A stretch of 64,000 nucleotides of DNA from Myotis daubentonii (Eukaryota; Chordata; Mammalia; Chiroptera; Vespertilionidae): NCBI RefSeq assembly GCF_963259705.1, contig NC_081861.1, forward strand, positions 109,026,102-109,090,101, given 5' to 3'. The first letter of the stretch is position 1. Each line of letters opens with the position of its first letter. Under the pieces are notes generated by a model. It did no database searches. It was not told the origin of the DNA and saw only the letters and a list, made by a program, of their open reading frames with translations. Of this stretch, positions 24,066 through 35,971 are shown piece by piece. The translations under genes were made by a program, and so were the position numbers.

Positions 24066-24639
24066 TTCTATGAGTCATTGCTAAACATTAGCCGCAGTGT
24101 ACACTCACAAAAATACATAGGCTTGTAACTTATATACAATAGATGAGAGAAGATAATTTAAATTTCCCAGTTGCTCTAAGTATTTTACGTTTTCTGGATG
24201 TCCAAATGATAAAAGAATTGGTGACAAATTTTAGAAATATAATGGAAGGGATATGCGAGGAGAAATGTTCCTATTTTAAGCATTGCTTTTTATAGCGAGT
24301 GGTTGTTTTTAATTCTAAAACAAATATATTGAAAATTAATATAGAGACTCATGAAAAGTATTGTGCCAGTTGTTGATATATGTTGGAAATAGCTTACCCT
24401 ATTATGTCATGTGGATCGCTTTTTTTTGTTATATGTGGTGCTTTATAAGCATACCATTTCCCCTTTGGGATGACTGCAGTGACCTGTCTTCTCAGTGTAC
24501 ATAAAAGATTAAAGGTAACTTGTAAGAGCTTATAGCTCATGGAGAAAATGTGTCTTTGCATCTGCTTGCTTGTACACATGCTGCTATTAAAAACTTGCCT
24601 TTCCTCCCCACCAAAAAATAGTCTTCAGAGAATTGCATG
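24066..24639. other. Unique intronic sequence
   Basis: Nothing recognised. Confidence 0.5.
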
Positions 24640-24740
24640 TGGGAGGTAACCAATCGATATGTCTCTTTCATCGATGTTTCTCTTTCTTTCTCCCCCCCTC
24701 CATTTTCCCCTCCCACTCTCTCTAAAAATCAGTGGATATT
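24640..24740 (+). mobile_element. VES SINE, 3' half only
   Basis: AACCAATCGATATGTCTCTT, TCATCGATGTTTCTCTTTCT and the C/T-rich tail are the 3' portion of a VES; the tRNA-like head is missing. It is directly joined to an L1 3' UTR tail. Confidence 0.75.
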
Positions 24741-24900
24741 AGCATAACCAATGGACACAGACACTGGGGCGGTGGGGACTTGCCCGGGGTAGGAATGGCT
24801 GTGGGGGAAGCAGTCAGTCGGGGAAAAAGGAGACATATGTAAAACTTTAGACAATAAATAAATAAGTAAGTAAGTAAGTAAATAAATAAATATCAATGGG
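24741..24900 (+). mobile_element. LINE-1 3' UTR tail, sense, with degenerate A-tail
   Basis: CATAACCAATGGACACAGAC, GGGGAAAAAGGAGACATATG and TAGACAATAAATAAATAAGT are the same segment as the complement of 27.83-27.97 kb. It ends in AATA/AAGT tetranucleotide repeats grown from the poly(A) tail. Confidence 0.8.
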
Positions 24901-26184
24901 AAAAAAATTTCCTCGAATGAGTATTAACAACAACAACAACAAAGTAAAAATGCAGTCTGGAAGTTATGGGCATCTTATGTATTTGCCACATCTAAAGTTT
25001 TCCATCCGTTCAAAATGAGCCACTGAACACTATGATATTTTTACCTCTCTCTTTCCCTTTGTATATGTATTTTGCATGTGTGTATGTATATATATTTGTG
25101 TATATGTATTATGTAAGTATATACAGGTACGTTTTTCCTTTTTTTTCCACCTTACTCAAATATGCCATAATAAACAAATAGTTGACTTCTATCAACTTGA
25201 GATTTTTTTACTTAGCTGCTTTGTCTGGCTATGGTGAAACTCAGCAATGATTCTGTATCTTTACTATGATTTTAAAACTTGCCATGAATAGAAGAAGGGC
25301 TGTTAAATTGCTACTACTATACATTTGCACCAACATAAAATAAAATGTTCATTTTTGTCAAACTAATTCATCTGAGTAAAATCCACCAAACTATTGTCAT
25401 GGTTTTCTAAGCGAGCTTAGAGCTCTGCGGTAGTACAAACGAAGGACCATATGGAAGTGGCTTTCTCCAAGGTACCAGTGGATCTGGTTTTATGGGTAGC
25501 ATGTGCCTGTTGGCACTGCTGGCAGTTCAGCACCCTGGGAAAGGCATTGCTTTCAAACATGAGTAATTGATGAATTGTATGTAATATGCAAATGTGAATG
25601 CATAAATCTCCTGAATGACAGCTTAATTTGTGTGAGCTTTTAAGAATGCAGGATTAGATTTTAATTAAACATCTTCAAAGGCACCCTGACTTATTCAGCT
25701 TTTTGGCTGCTATCTTTAGATAGAAGTGAGGGAAGGTTTAAATCATAATTTACACATATTATCCGCATTTTTCTACTAAGTGGTCATTGTTTCATAGAAA
25801 ATTCAAAGTATTCAAAGAAGAAAGGCATTTATCTTCAGTTATAAAAACGATGTCATATTACAATGGGTGCAGTTTGTCATATATAACAGATAGATATAGA
25901 AAATATATATGTGGTTTGAAAGTTAATGTCTTAAACTTCAAACATAATTTTGGAACACACTCCAAATTCTACCATATATTTTAGTATGCCCAATTGAACA
26001 ATGGTAAATGCAGATGGCATTTCTGAGCATAGGTTTCTGGAATATTAATACTACATATTAGTTTCTATATATTATTACTAGTATCTTTAAAATAGCAAAA
26101 ATAAGCAGTTGATGTAGAGCAGTCTACTCCTTTTTGCTCTTAAATATGTAGTGTACACAGATATACCTGTGTGTGTATAGTTTT
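24901..26184. other. Unique intron, possible conserved noncoding block
   Basis: No transposon recognised. The part at 25390-25720 is less AT-biased and contains words such as ATGCAAAT-like TATGCAAATG, CTGAATGACAGC and TTTTAATTAAAC that would fit homeodomain/POU/TALE factor sites, but this is suggestive only. Confidence 0.35.
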
Positions 26185-26365
26185 TTAAATTAAGTTTATT
26201 GTGGTGAAACTGGTTAATACAAGTATATAGGTTTCAAGTATACAATTCTATAATATATCATTTGTATATATTGCATTGTGTGTTTACTGCCCCAAATCAA
26301 ATCTCCTTCCTTTACCATATATTTGACCCCCTTCACTCTTTACTCTACAACCCTTTCCCACTGTA
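26185..26365 (-). mobile_element. LINE-1 3' UTR, antisense
   Basis: AAGTTTATTGTGGTGAAACT, ATAGGTTTCAAGTATACAAT and TGCATTGTGTGTTTAC follow the L1 3' UTR complement seen at 20860 and 21635, more diverged. Confidence 0.75.
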
Positions 26366-26769
26366 TAGTTTTAACTTCTCTTTGATAATAGTAATTTGAA
26401 CTTATGTAACGTTCAGATTAAGATTAAGAAGAGGCTAATTAAAATCTTTGAACTTTATGAACACTTATTCCATTTATCTATGAGATTTCATTGGAAATTT
26501 AAAGGATATACATTTAATAGATCCGCTTTAAGTGTGTTGTAAATGCTATTAATTCTTTTAAAATATATTCAATTTATTTATAGTTTATCACATTCCCCAT
26601 AAGTAATAAATATTTTTAAAATCTTGACCAGTTAGAGGTTATTCTTAGTTTTTATTTGTGTTTTTTTTTACCTACATATTTGCTTTCTTTTAATTTTCAT
26701 TGAAAAGCTTAATTTTTTATTACCTCTTCACTTGAATTTGTGTTTCCTGTAATGTAACATTGTAGTTGT

Positions 26770-26950
26770 TAATTTCACAAACCCTGGAATGGTACTTTAT
26801 AGGTTCTAAATCCCAGCTCTGTCCCTACTTGTTTGACCTTGGGCAGATAATTTACTATGCCTAAATTTCAGAGATTTTGCCAAAATGAGGTGACAATATA
26901 AAATCACTTATAAGTGTGCTTAGCACTTGACAAACCCTATGCAATTCATT
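26770..26950 (+). mobile_element. MIR SINE (ancient)
   Basis: GGTTCTAAATCCCAGCTCTG, TTTGACCTTGGGCAGATAAT and TAAGTGTGCTTAGCACTTGA follow the MIR consensus order, including the conserved core. Confidence 0.8.
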
Positions 26951-27813
26951 GTTGTTACTTATTTCCACTGTTGCCATCATTCCCTCATTTTTACCTGATA
27001 GACATGTCTCCTCTCTGGCCACAACACAGCTTCACTCCCATATCCATGATTTAGTCTGGAATGTGTCTACCATGCATAGTCTTCCTACCCAGGTCCCATC
27101 TGACCTTGCAACCTGGCTAAGGGCTCTTTTCCTCCATAAATTCTTCACTAACTCCTTCCTATGAACCAGCTCTATTTTTCCTTATTTTTTTCTATTACAA
27201 CCTTTAAATCATTTGTTCAACCATTCCTTATTTCTTTTGTGTGCACCAGGCTTACTGTTGTGAAACTCACAGTCCACTTATTTGCTTTCTGCCATGTAGC
27301 TTAAAATTTACTCCTAGTGTGAAGTTGTAGCACCCTTTAACTGATTTGTCTTTATCCAACTTTGGTGAATCATGGAAATTAGCTAAGCCTAAACACTGAA
27401 GGTTTTGAAGCTTTCACAGAAGACAAACTGTTCCACTGTGGGCTCATTGGATTTTGATTCACTTTAAATGTAATTGTTCTGACTATAGCCATTTCAACGC
27501 CAGCAACTCTAGCAATAGCATATTATATACACTTTCCTGTTTGACTTTGTGAACTGGGGCTAACTTTTTCTATAACCTAACTCAACCTACATTTGAGATG
27601 AAGGGCTATGTGAGGACCTGTGGTGGGCTCAAGGAGGAATAAGGTAAGTCCGACACAGAACAGGCCATATGGACCTAATGTAGTAAGGAGAGCTTGCAGA
27701 GCACTTTGAACAGGTAGGTTCTCACTAAATATCTATTTAATTTGATTTTTCAATTCCTAGAGAATACAGCTCTTTCACAGAGCATACATGTAACACTATT
27801 TGCATTCATTTTT
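26951..27813. other. Intronic sequence, possible L2 remnant
   Basis: A weak L2-like patch at about 27090-27250 (CCATAAATTCTTCACTAACT). Otherwise unique. Confidence 0.4.
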
Positions 27814-28091
27814 CAAGCTAAACTTTTTTAAGTCTTTATTGTTTAAAGTATTACATAAGTCTCTTTTTTTCCCCATTGACCTCTCCCTGACCCAACCAGC
27901 CCTAACCGCCAGCACATGCCCTCACCACCCCCCTACTGTCTGTGTCCATTGGTTATGCTTATATGCAGGCATACAAATTCTTTGGTTGATCTCTGACCCC
28001 CTCGCCCACTGTGTTCCTTCATAGGTTGGACATTCTGTTCAATGCTTCTATCACTCTGGTTCAGTTTTTGTTCATCAGTTTATGTTGTTCA

Positions 28092-31000
28092 TTATATTTC
28101 ACAAATGAGTGAGATCATGTGATATTTATCTTTCTCTGACTGGCTTATTTCGCATAGCATAATGCTTTCCAGTTCCATCCATGCTGTTGCAAATGATAAG
28201 AATCCCTTCTTATTTACAGCAGCATAGTATTCTACTGTGTAGATGTACCACAGTTTTCTAATCCACTCATCGGCTGATGGGCATTTAGGCTGTTTCCAAA
28301 TATTAGCTATTGTAAATTGTGCTGCTATGAAAATAGGGGTGCATATACCCTTTCTAACTGGTGTTTCTAGTTTCTTTGGACATATTCCTAGAAGTGGGAT
28401 TACTGGGTCAAATGGAAGTTCAAATTTTAATTTTTTTGTGGAAACGCCATATTGTTTTCCACAATGGCTGCACCAGCCTGAATTCCCACCAGCAGTGCAA
28501 GAGGGTACTTTTTTCTCTTCATCCTCGCCAGCACTTGTCATTTGTTGATTTGTTGATGATAGCCATGCTGACAGGTGTGAGATGGTACCTCATTGTCGTT
28601 TTGATTTGCATCTCTCCCATGATTAGTGACTTTGAGCATGTTTTCAAATGTCTCCTGGCCTCCAGTATGTCCTATGGCAAAAAAGTGTCTATTTAGGTCC
28701 TTTGCCTATTTTTTGTTTGGATTTTTTATCTTCCTTTTGTTAAGTTGTATGAGTTCCCTATAAATTTTGGAGATTAAACCCTTATCGTACATAACATTGG
28801 CAAATATTTCTTGTTGCTTTGTTGATGGTTTCTTTTGCTGTGCAGAAGGATTTTGTTTTGATGTAGTCCCATTTGTTTACTTTTTCCTTAGCTTCCATTG
28901 TCCTAGGAGCTGTATCAGTGAAGATATTGCTATGAAAAATGTCTGCTATTTTGCTGCCGATGGCTTCTTCTAAGATTTTTATGGTTTCTTGCCTTACATT
29001 TAAATCCTTTATTCATTTTGAATTTATTTTTGTGTATGGTGTGAGTTGGTGGTCTAGTTTCACTTTTTTGCATGTATCTGTCCAATTGTCCCAAAAACAT
29101 TTAATGAAGAGACTGTCTTGACTCCATTTTATGGTCTTGCCTCCTTTGTTAAATATTAAATGAGCATAATGGCTTGGGTTGGTTTCTGGGTTCTCTGTTC
29201 TGTTCCATTGGTCTATATGACTGTTCTTTTGCCAGTACAAGGCAGTTTTGAGAATAGTGGCTTTGTCGTATTGCTTGATATCTGGTATTGTGATCCCTCC
29301 AACATTTCTTTCTCAAGATTGCTATAGCTATTCAGGGTCTTTTTTTATTCCAGATGAATTTTTGGAGAGTTTGTTCTAGGTCTTTGAAATATGCCGTTGG
29401 TATTTTAATGGGGATTGCATTAAAATTATAGATTGCTATGGGTAGTATAAATATTTTAATGATGTTAATTCTACCAATCCATAAACATGGTATATTCTCC
29501 TACTTGTCTATCTCATTTTTTAGCGTTCTATAGTTTTCTGAGTACAGGTTCTTTACCTCCTTGGTTAAATGTATTCCTATGTATCTTAATTTTATTTTTG
29601 CAATGGTAAAAGGGATTTTTTTTAACTTTCTCTTTCTGTAAGTTCATTGTCAGTGTATGAAAAAGCCATTGATTTCTACGTGTTAATTTTGTATCCTGCT
29701 ACAGTGTCAAATTCATGTATTAATTCTAGTAGTTTTTTAATGGAGTCTGTAGGGTTTTCTATGTACAATATCATGTCATCTGCTAATAATGGCAATTTTA
29801 CTTCTTCTTTCCAATTTGGATGCCTTTTTCTTCTTCTTCTTCTTGTCTGATCGCTATGGTTAGCACTTCCAGTACTATGTTGAACAGGAGTGGTGAAAGT
29901 GGACATCCTTGTCTTGTTCCTGTTCATAAGGAAAATTGTCTTACTTATTTTCCCATTGAGTGTGATATTGGCTGTAGGTTTGTCATATAAGGCTTTTATT
30001 ATTTTGAGGTATGACCCCTCTATTCCCATTTTGCTGAGAGTTTTTATCAGGAAAGGGTATTGGATTTTGTCAAATGCTTTTTCTCTAACAATTGATATGA
30101 TTATGTGATTTTTTTATCTCTCAATTTGTTTGTGTGATGTATCACGGTTATTGATTGGCAGATATTATACCAGCCTTGCATCCCTGGAATCAGTCCCACT
30201 TGGTCATGGTGTATGATCTTTCTAATGTAATGCTGGATCCAATTTGGTAGAATTTTGTTGAGTATTTTGGCATCTATGTTCATCAAGGATGTTGGCCTGG
30301 AATTATCTTTCTTTGTAATGAGTTTATCTGGTTTTGGGATTAGGGTAATGCTGGCTTCATAGAAAGAGCTTAGAAATGTGTCTTCCTCTTGAATATTTTG
30401 GAATAGTCTAAGGAGGATAGGTTTTAGTTCTTCTTTGAATATTTGGTAAAACTCTCCTCTGAAGCCATCTGGTCCATGCCTTTTGTTTTCTGGAAGTTTT
30501 TTGATTACTGTTTCAATTTCATCAGTAGTTATTGGCCTATTCAGGTTTTTTGATTTTTCCTAATTGAGTTTTGGAAGATTGTATTTTTCTAGGAATATGA
30601 ACATTTTGTCAAGGTTGTCCAGTTTGTTGGAATAGAGTTGTTCATAGCATTTTTTCCAATCCTTTGTATGTCTGTGGGGTCAGATGCTACTTCACCTCTT
30701 TCATTTCTGATTTTGTTTATTTGGCTTCTCTGTCTTTGTTTCTTGGTGAGCCTGGTTAGAGGTTCATCAATCTTGTTTTCCTTTCAAAGAACCAACTCGA
30801 TTTCATTGATCTTTTGAATTGTTTTCTTTGTTTTGTTTTGTTTTGTTTGTATTTTTCTCTATGTCATTTATTTCCACTCTAATCTTTATTATTTCCTTCC
30901 TTCTGCTTACTCTGGGTTTTTCTTATTGCTCTCATTCTAATTCTTTAAGTTTCCGGGTTAGATAATTTATTACCCCCCTCCTTTTTTTGAGGTAGGCCTA

Positions 31001-31880
31001 TAGAGCTGTGAACTTTTCTCTCAGGACTGCTTTCACTGTGTCCCATAGATTTTGGATTGTTGTGTTTTAATTGTCGTTTGTTACCACAATGCTTTTTATT
31101 TCTTATTTGCTCTCTTTGGTAATTTAATCATTGCTTATTAGCATGCTATTCAGCCTCCAAGTGTTTGAATTTTTTGTTGTTTTTATTGTAGTTGATTTCT
31201 AATACTATGCCATTGTGATCTGAGAAGATGCTCAGTATGATTTCAACCTTCTTGAATTTGGAGAGACTTTGGTTGTGACCCAATATATGGTCTATCTTTG
31301 AAAATGTCCCATGTGCACTTGAGAAGAATGTATATTCCATAGCTTTGGGGTACAGTGTTCTGAAGATGTCAATTAAGTCCATCTTATATAGTGAGTCATT
31401 TAGGATTGCTGTTTCTTTGCTGATTTTTTGTCTAAAGGATTTATTCAGTGATGTCAGTGGTTTATTAAAGTCCCCTACTATGATTGTATTTTTGTTGATT
31501 TCTCCCTTGATTTCTTTCAGAAGTGTTTTATTTTTAATGTATTTAGGTGCTCCTGTAATGGGTGCATATATGTTTATTAGAGTTATATCTTCTTGTTGGT
31601 TTGCTCCCTTTAGTATCATGAAGTGGCCTTCCTTATCTCTTGTTATGGCTTTCACTTTGAGGTCTATTTTGTATAATATAAGTATTTCTACCCCAGCATT
31701 TTTTTCATTTACTTTTGCCTGAAAGATATTTTTCCATTACTTCACTCTCAGTTTGGGTGCATCCCTTGTTCTGAGGTGGGTCTCCAGCAGACAACATATA
31801 TATGGGTCATGTTTTCGTATCTATTCAACCACTTGATATATTTGATTGTAGCATTTAGTCCATTTACATTCAAGGTTATT
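28092..31880 (-). pseudogene. LINE-1 ORF2 (endonuclease and reverse transcriptase), inactive
   Basis: Frame-shifted remnant of the L1 ORF2 protein. The endonuclease domain keeps GDFN (31464-31475), SKIDHILGH (about 31300) and SDHNG (31209-31223), the AP-endonuclease-like active-site blocks. The reverse-transcriptase part keeps [17 protein letters not shown] sequence ([11 protein letters not shown], about 30275) and the catalytic box as LADDMILY (LADD at 29775-29786; the family normally has FADD). The C-terminal part (28092-28541) keeps WWECKLVQPLW-related and YTVEYYAAVNKKG sequence. In active elements this protein nicks target DNA and copies the L1 RNA at the nick. Multiple stops separate these blocks. 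Confidence 0.9.
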
Positions 31881-31883
31881 ATT

Positions 31884-32102
31884 TTTTTAAATATAATTTT
31901 ATTGATTTTAGAGAGGAAGAGAGAGGGATAGAGAGATAGAAACATCAATGATGAGAGAGAATCATTGATTGGCTGCCTCCTGCATGCCCCCCTACTGGGG
32001 ATCAAGCCCACAACCCAGGCGTATGCCCTTGGCCAGAATTGAACCTGTGACCCTTCAGTCCACAGGCCAATGCTCTATCCACTGAGCCAAACTGGCTAGG
32101 GC
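31884..32102 (-). mobile_element. VES SINE in LINE-1, 14-bp TSD
   Basis: Antisense VES with head complement CCACTGAGCCAAACTGGCTA and body CTGCCTCCTGCATGCCCCCC. Flanks TCAAGGTTATTATT at 31870-31883 and 32103-32116 are identical. It sits near the ORF1/ORF2 boundary of the full-length L1 and postdates it. Confidence 0.95.
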
Positions 32103-32109
32103 TCAAGGT

Positions 32110-33051
32110 TATTATTGATAGGTACTTGTTTGTAGCCATCTTTTATTTTTGTGCCTGTGTTTCTTCTTACCTTTTAATTTCTTCTTTTTACAACAATCCC
32201 TTTAGCATTTCTTGCCTTGCTAGCTTGGTAGTGATAAACTCTCTTAGCCTTTTTTTGGCTGCGATGCTCCTGATTTCCCCTTCAATTTTGAATTATAGCC
32301 TTGCTGGATAGAGTATTCTTGGACTCAGTCCCCTGCCCTGCATCAATTTGTATACTTCATTTCATTCCTTTCTGCCCTGATGTGTTTATATTGAGAAATC
32401 ATTTGATTGTCTAATGGGAGATCCCTTGTACATAACTGTCTTTCTCTTGCAGCCTTTAAGATTCTTTTTCCTGAACATTTGCCATTATAATTACAATGTG
32501 TCTTGTTGTGGGTCTTTTTATGGTTCATCTTGTTTAAGACTCTGTTCTTGTGTGACTTTCTTCTTCTCCAAATAAGGGACGTTTTCTGACATTATTTCTT
32601 CAAGTAGGTTTTCTAACCCATGCTCTTCTTGTCGTTCTGGCACCACTATTATACATACGTTGGTTCATTTCATGTTGCCCAAAGCTCCCTTAGGCTCTCC
32701 TCCTGCCTTTTAATTTTTTTCTCCAATTGCAGTTCAAATCGGATGTGTTTTGCTGCCCTGTCTTCTAATTCACTTATTCGGTCCTCCGTCTCTTTTAGTC
32801 TACTTTTGAAAGCTTCTGGTTTTTTTGTTTGTTTGTTTGTTTTTTAATTGTAGCGATATCACTCTTTGTTTCCTCTTGATTCTTACATAAGTTCTTGATT
32901 TTCTCATCCATCTGGTTTATGAACTGTATGACCCTTATTCTTAATTCTTTTTTTTTTTTTTTGACAAATTGCATGTCTCCGTTTCACTTAGTTCTTTTTC
33001 TGGAAATTCCTCCTTTTTATTCATTTGGGTGTTGTTTCTTTGTCTCCCCAT
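32110..33051 (-). pseudogene. LINE-1 ORF1 (RNA-binding chaperone), inactive
   Basis: The ATG at 33051-33049 (complement) opens MGRQRNN, followed by a lysine/glutamate-rich coiled-coil region. The C-terminal RNA-binding region is represented by KRILKAARERQL and HIRAERNEMKY (32343-32528). A long A/T run around 32950 and several stops break the frame. ORF1 protein coats L1 RNA in the ribonucleoprotein. Confidence 0.8.
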
Positions 33052-33369
33052 TTTGCTCTCATCGAAGGATCTAGGCATCGAGTTGCACTGGGCCTATGAC
33101 TGCAGCCGAGAACTTGGTGGCAGGTCACAAGGTCACCAGGCCCAGGGTTGATGCATGGTACTTGGTGGCGATTTTCACGGTCATGGTGTGCTGGGTTGCT
33201 GCATGAAACACCAGTGTTGCTGCATAATGCTTGTCTGCTCACGCTTGGTTGCAGTGCCTGCAGGTGCTGTGTCGAGCTTGGCAGCTGCTAACTCTGGGGT
33301 TGCTGCGTGAGGTAGCCAGGGTTGCTGTGTCATGATTGGTGGCATTTAGCATGCTCTCAGCATCCAGGT

Positions 33370-33555
33370 TTTCTTTGTAAGGCTTGGCTGTTCATGTGTG
33401 GACAGGGTGCCCAGGGTTGCTGCCTAAGTCTTGGCTGTTCGAATGCGGGCAAGGAGCCCGGGGATGCTGAATAAGGCTTGGGTGTTCATGCACGAATGCA
33501 GAGCCTGGGGTTGCTGAGTCAGGCTAGACTGTTCATGTGTGTTCGCTGAGCCTGG
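33370..33555 (-). repeat. Four ~47-bp tandem units in L1 5' UTR
   Basis: Units at 33370-33416, 33417-33463, 33464-33510 (47 bp each) and 33511-33555 (45 bp) share TTGCTG..TAAG/CTTGGCTGTTCATG and a GCCYGGGG end. Partly similar, more worn units continue to about 33180. They occupy the extreme 5' end of the L1, where its internal RNA polymerase II promoter lies, recalling the monomer arrays of rodent L1 5' UTRs. CpG/TpG content is higher than in the surroundings. Confidence 0.8.
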
Positions 33556-33568
33556 AGCAAGCTAAACT

Positions 33569-34263
33569 CTTAATAAATTAACAGACCTATATTGTAAAAT
33601 ACCCGATGACGGTTTAGGTTTAACAGTTTCTCTCTTGTATCAGAACTACATTTTAGTGAAAAATAATTTTGAAAAATAATAAAATGTTCAATGATAAATT
33701 AATTCTTAACTATAACATTTCTCACCAACCACACACAAATTTAAAAATTAAATTATTATCTTTGTTAAAAAAGCACAAAAATATTTCTCCTTGAAGTAAA
33801 AGTTATAATTTTTTTTTAAATTGTAACCTTTACTTTGGTAGTACAAATAACATAGGAGTGTAGAGCCTAGCAGACATGATTTGGAATTTTGTACTTTCTG
33901 TGTGACTTTAGGCTACTTGTCTAATCTTCATGAACTTCATATTACTATTTGTATATTGAGAAGAATAATATTACTTGCAGCATTTTGGTAGGTATTATAT
34001 ATGTTATATACACATATATCTTATCTATATCTCTATTCATCCCTCCGTCATCTATCACACTTTATATATCACACCTTATACCTCAGTGTCTTCATTTACT
34101 TTTGCTTGTACACAACTATTTATGTGATCATAAATAGGCAAGCCACATCACCTCTTTGGGCTTTAGTTATCCTATGTATTCAGGGGAAATTTTGCATTAA
34201 TTGTACTCTAAGGTTCCTTATAACTTTAACTTCCTAGGATTTTAGGTTCTGTGATTCTGGAGA
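33569..34263. other. Intron with MIR-like remnants
   Basis: About 33850-34010 has GTGTGACTTTAGGCTACTTG followed by a MIR-like order of blocks on +. About 34130-34260 has AAGGTTCCTTATAACTTTAA and TTTTAGGTTCTGTGATTCTG, typical of the 3' part of MIR-type SINEs. Both are diverged. Confidence 0.5.
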
Positions 34264-34535
34264 TAGCCTACCATAGTGATTCCATGTGCTGGACCTAGAT
34301 TTGCATTGCCTGGGCTCTAATCTCAGTCTCCCCCCAAAAAGTCATAGCTGTATGACTTTGGAAAGCCACTCTTGTCTTTTGAGCTATTTTTGTGCTCTTT
34401 AAAATGATAATGTAATTAATAGTGCACACTTAATAACATTATTAAAAATATTAGAGTCAACATAAATAAACAACTTAGAAAAATTCTTAGTACACAGTAA
34501 GTATTCACTACAAATTACATATTATCATTACCGAG
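34264..34535 (+). mobile_element. MIR SINE (ancient)
   Basis: TGGACCTAGATTTGCATTGC, TGTATGACTTTGGAAAGCCA and TTAGTACACAGTAAGTATTC follow MIR from its tRNA-like head to its 3' end. Confidence 0.75.
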
Positions 34536-34539
34536 AGCT

Positions 34540-34650
34540 GCTGCAGAGGACAGAATTCATGTCTTATACTTCTTATAGTACTTCATTCAGATCACCTGAC
34601 ATTGGACTTTGTCTCTAGTAGATGCTCATAAATAGTTGATTAATGATACG
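34540..34650 (+). mobile_element. LINE-2 3' tip (ancient)
   Basis: GAGGACAGAATTCATGTCTT and GTAGATGCTCATAAATAGTT resemble the last blocks of L2 (start of the 'gggacagggac' segment and the 'tagtaggtgctcaataaat' end). Confidence 0.55.
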
Positions 34651-35732
34651 GATTTTAATTCTTCCCAGAGTAGCTGCATTAAAAAAAATCTCTCCAAATT
34701 TCTCATTTTTAAGTTTAATAAGACTCTAGATACATATTTATGGGAAAATGCAGCATGAATCATAATGAGCAAATAATGATATTGGACAATATGGATGATA
34801 AAGATTATATATGACCTCACTTCATAAATTACATTTTAGTCTAACCTGCTTCACTGTCATGTTTTTTACTGATTTCTCCCCCCAAAGTAATATATCCTTA
34901 TATATTATCTTCCTAGATGTAAGATGCTCATTGTTGTACAACAAAGTTGGGAAAATATTTTCATATTAGAAAAAAAAATTCTTCTGTTGATGAAACTTGA
35001 AAGTATTTTAGTAGTAAAATATACTCTTTATAATTATTTATGGAATGTCTACTTAGTATGGTTTGCATGAGGCCTTAAAGAAAATATATCAGAAAATTAC
35101 TAAAAGAATAACCTCCTTGAACAAAAAGGATATTTATATTTAATTAATGTTTACTTTAAAAATAAAACATGTAATCCATCCCAGGAAGTCACAGTATATT
35201 TTAGAAGAATCTTGCACTTGTTTTGCCTGCCATCATTTGAACATAGTTGTAAAGTATATCCATGTAACCTCTTGTTCATTTTGCAATTTTTTTTAATTTC
35301 ACAATACCCATATTATGTACATAGTAAAATGGATACAAGTTGTTTTTACCCCTATTACCTAAATATAAAATGTAACAAGTACATACATCTTCCTTCTGTC
35401 TTGGGTCAATATCCAACTCATTGCAAGTAAAATATTGTACAGGGAGGGACAAAGTGGGTTTACAGTTGTGGCTGTGCATAACATAGTGTTTATTCTGGTA
35501 TTATTGTTTATTAACTATTGTATTACTTTCCATTTGAACAACTACAAACCTGCTTTTGCTCCAAACTGTATGTCTCATTACAAAAAGAAACTAAACTGAG
35601 GCTAATATTGCAGAATATCATAAAGAAGGAAAAATGGTAAACTTCAATTACTGACCTCTGTGTTGGGGGCAGTTGTAGATTTTAGAGCTATGTGCCATCA
35701 TTATAGTACTCAAAAATAGAAGTATTATGATA
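34651..35732. other. Unique AT-rich intron
   Basis: Nothing recognised. Confidence 0.5.
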
Positions 35733-35740
35733 GTCTGACT

Positions 35741-35963
35741 CAGCGGTTCTCAACCTGTGGGTCTCGACCCCTTTGGGGGTCGAACGACCCTTTCACAGGG
35801 GTCGCCTAAGACCATCGGAAAACACATATATAATTACATATTGTTTTTGTGATTAATCACTATGCTTTAATTATGTTCAATTTGTAACAATGAAATTAGG
35901 GGTCACCACAACATGAGGAACTGTACTAAAGGGTCGCAGCATTAGGAAGGTTGAGAACCTCTG
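35741..35963. mobile_element. nhAT copy A (223 bp), perfect 8-bp TSD
   Basis: Terminal inverted repeats CAGCGGTTCTCAACCTGTGG and CAGAGGTTCTCAACCTTCC; target duplication GTCTGACT at 35733-35740 and 35964-35971. Internal order: GGGGTCGCCTAAGACCATCG, a CACATATATAATTACATATT block, then directly AGGGGTCACCACAACATGAG. It lacks an internal segment that is present in the 41141 copy. Confidence 0.94.
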
Positions 35964-35971
35964 GTCTGACT

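Larger units (their letters stand above)
27825..33557 (-). mobile_element. Full-length LINE-1, antisense, 11-bp TSD
   Basis: Complete bat L1 copy in opposite orientation to the exon. Reading right to left: a 5' UTR with about 47-bp tandem units (33555 to about 33052), ORF1 (about 33051-32110), a VES SINE insertion (31884-32102), ORF2 (about 31860-28092) and a 3' UTR ending in an A-tail (TTTTTTAAGTCTTTATTG on +). The flanks CAAGCTAAACT at 27814-27824 and 33558-33568 are identical, marking a single L1 insertion. Length is 5733 bp, about 5.5 kb without the SINE. Both ORFs carry stops and frameshifts, so it cannot move. Confidence 0.95.

Noticed and set aside
32820..32965. GTTT and T-rich repeats as a separate microsatellite insertion
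   Set aside because: They are the complement of lysine-rich ORF1 codons in the antisense L1, expanded locally; not an independent feature.
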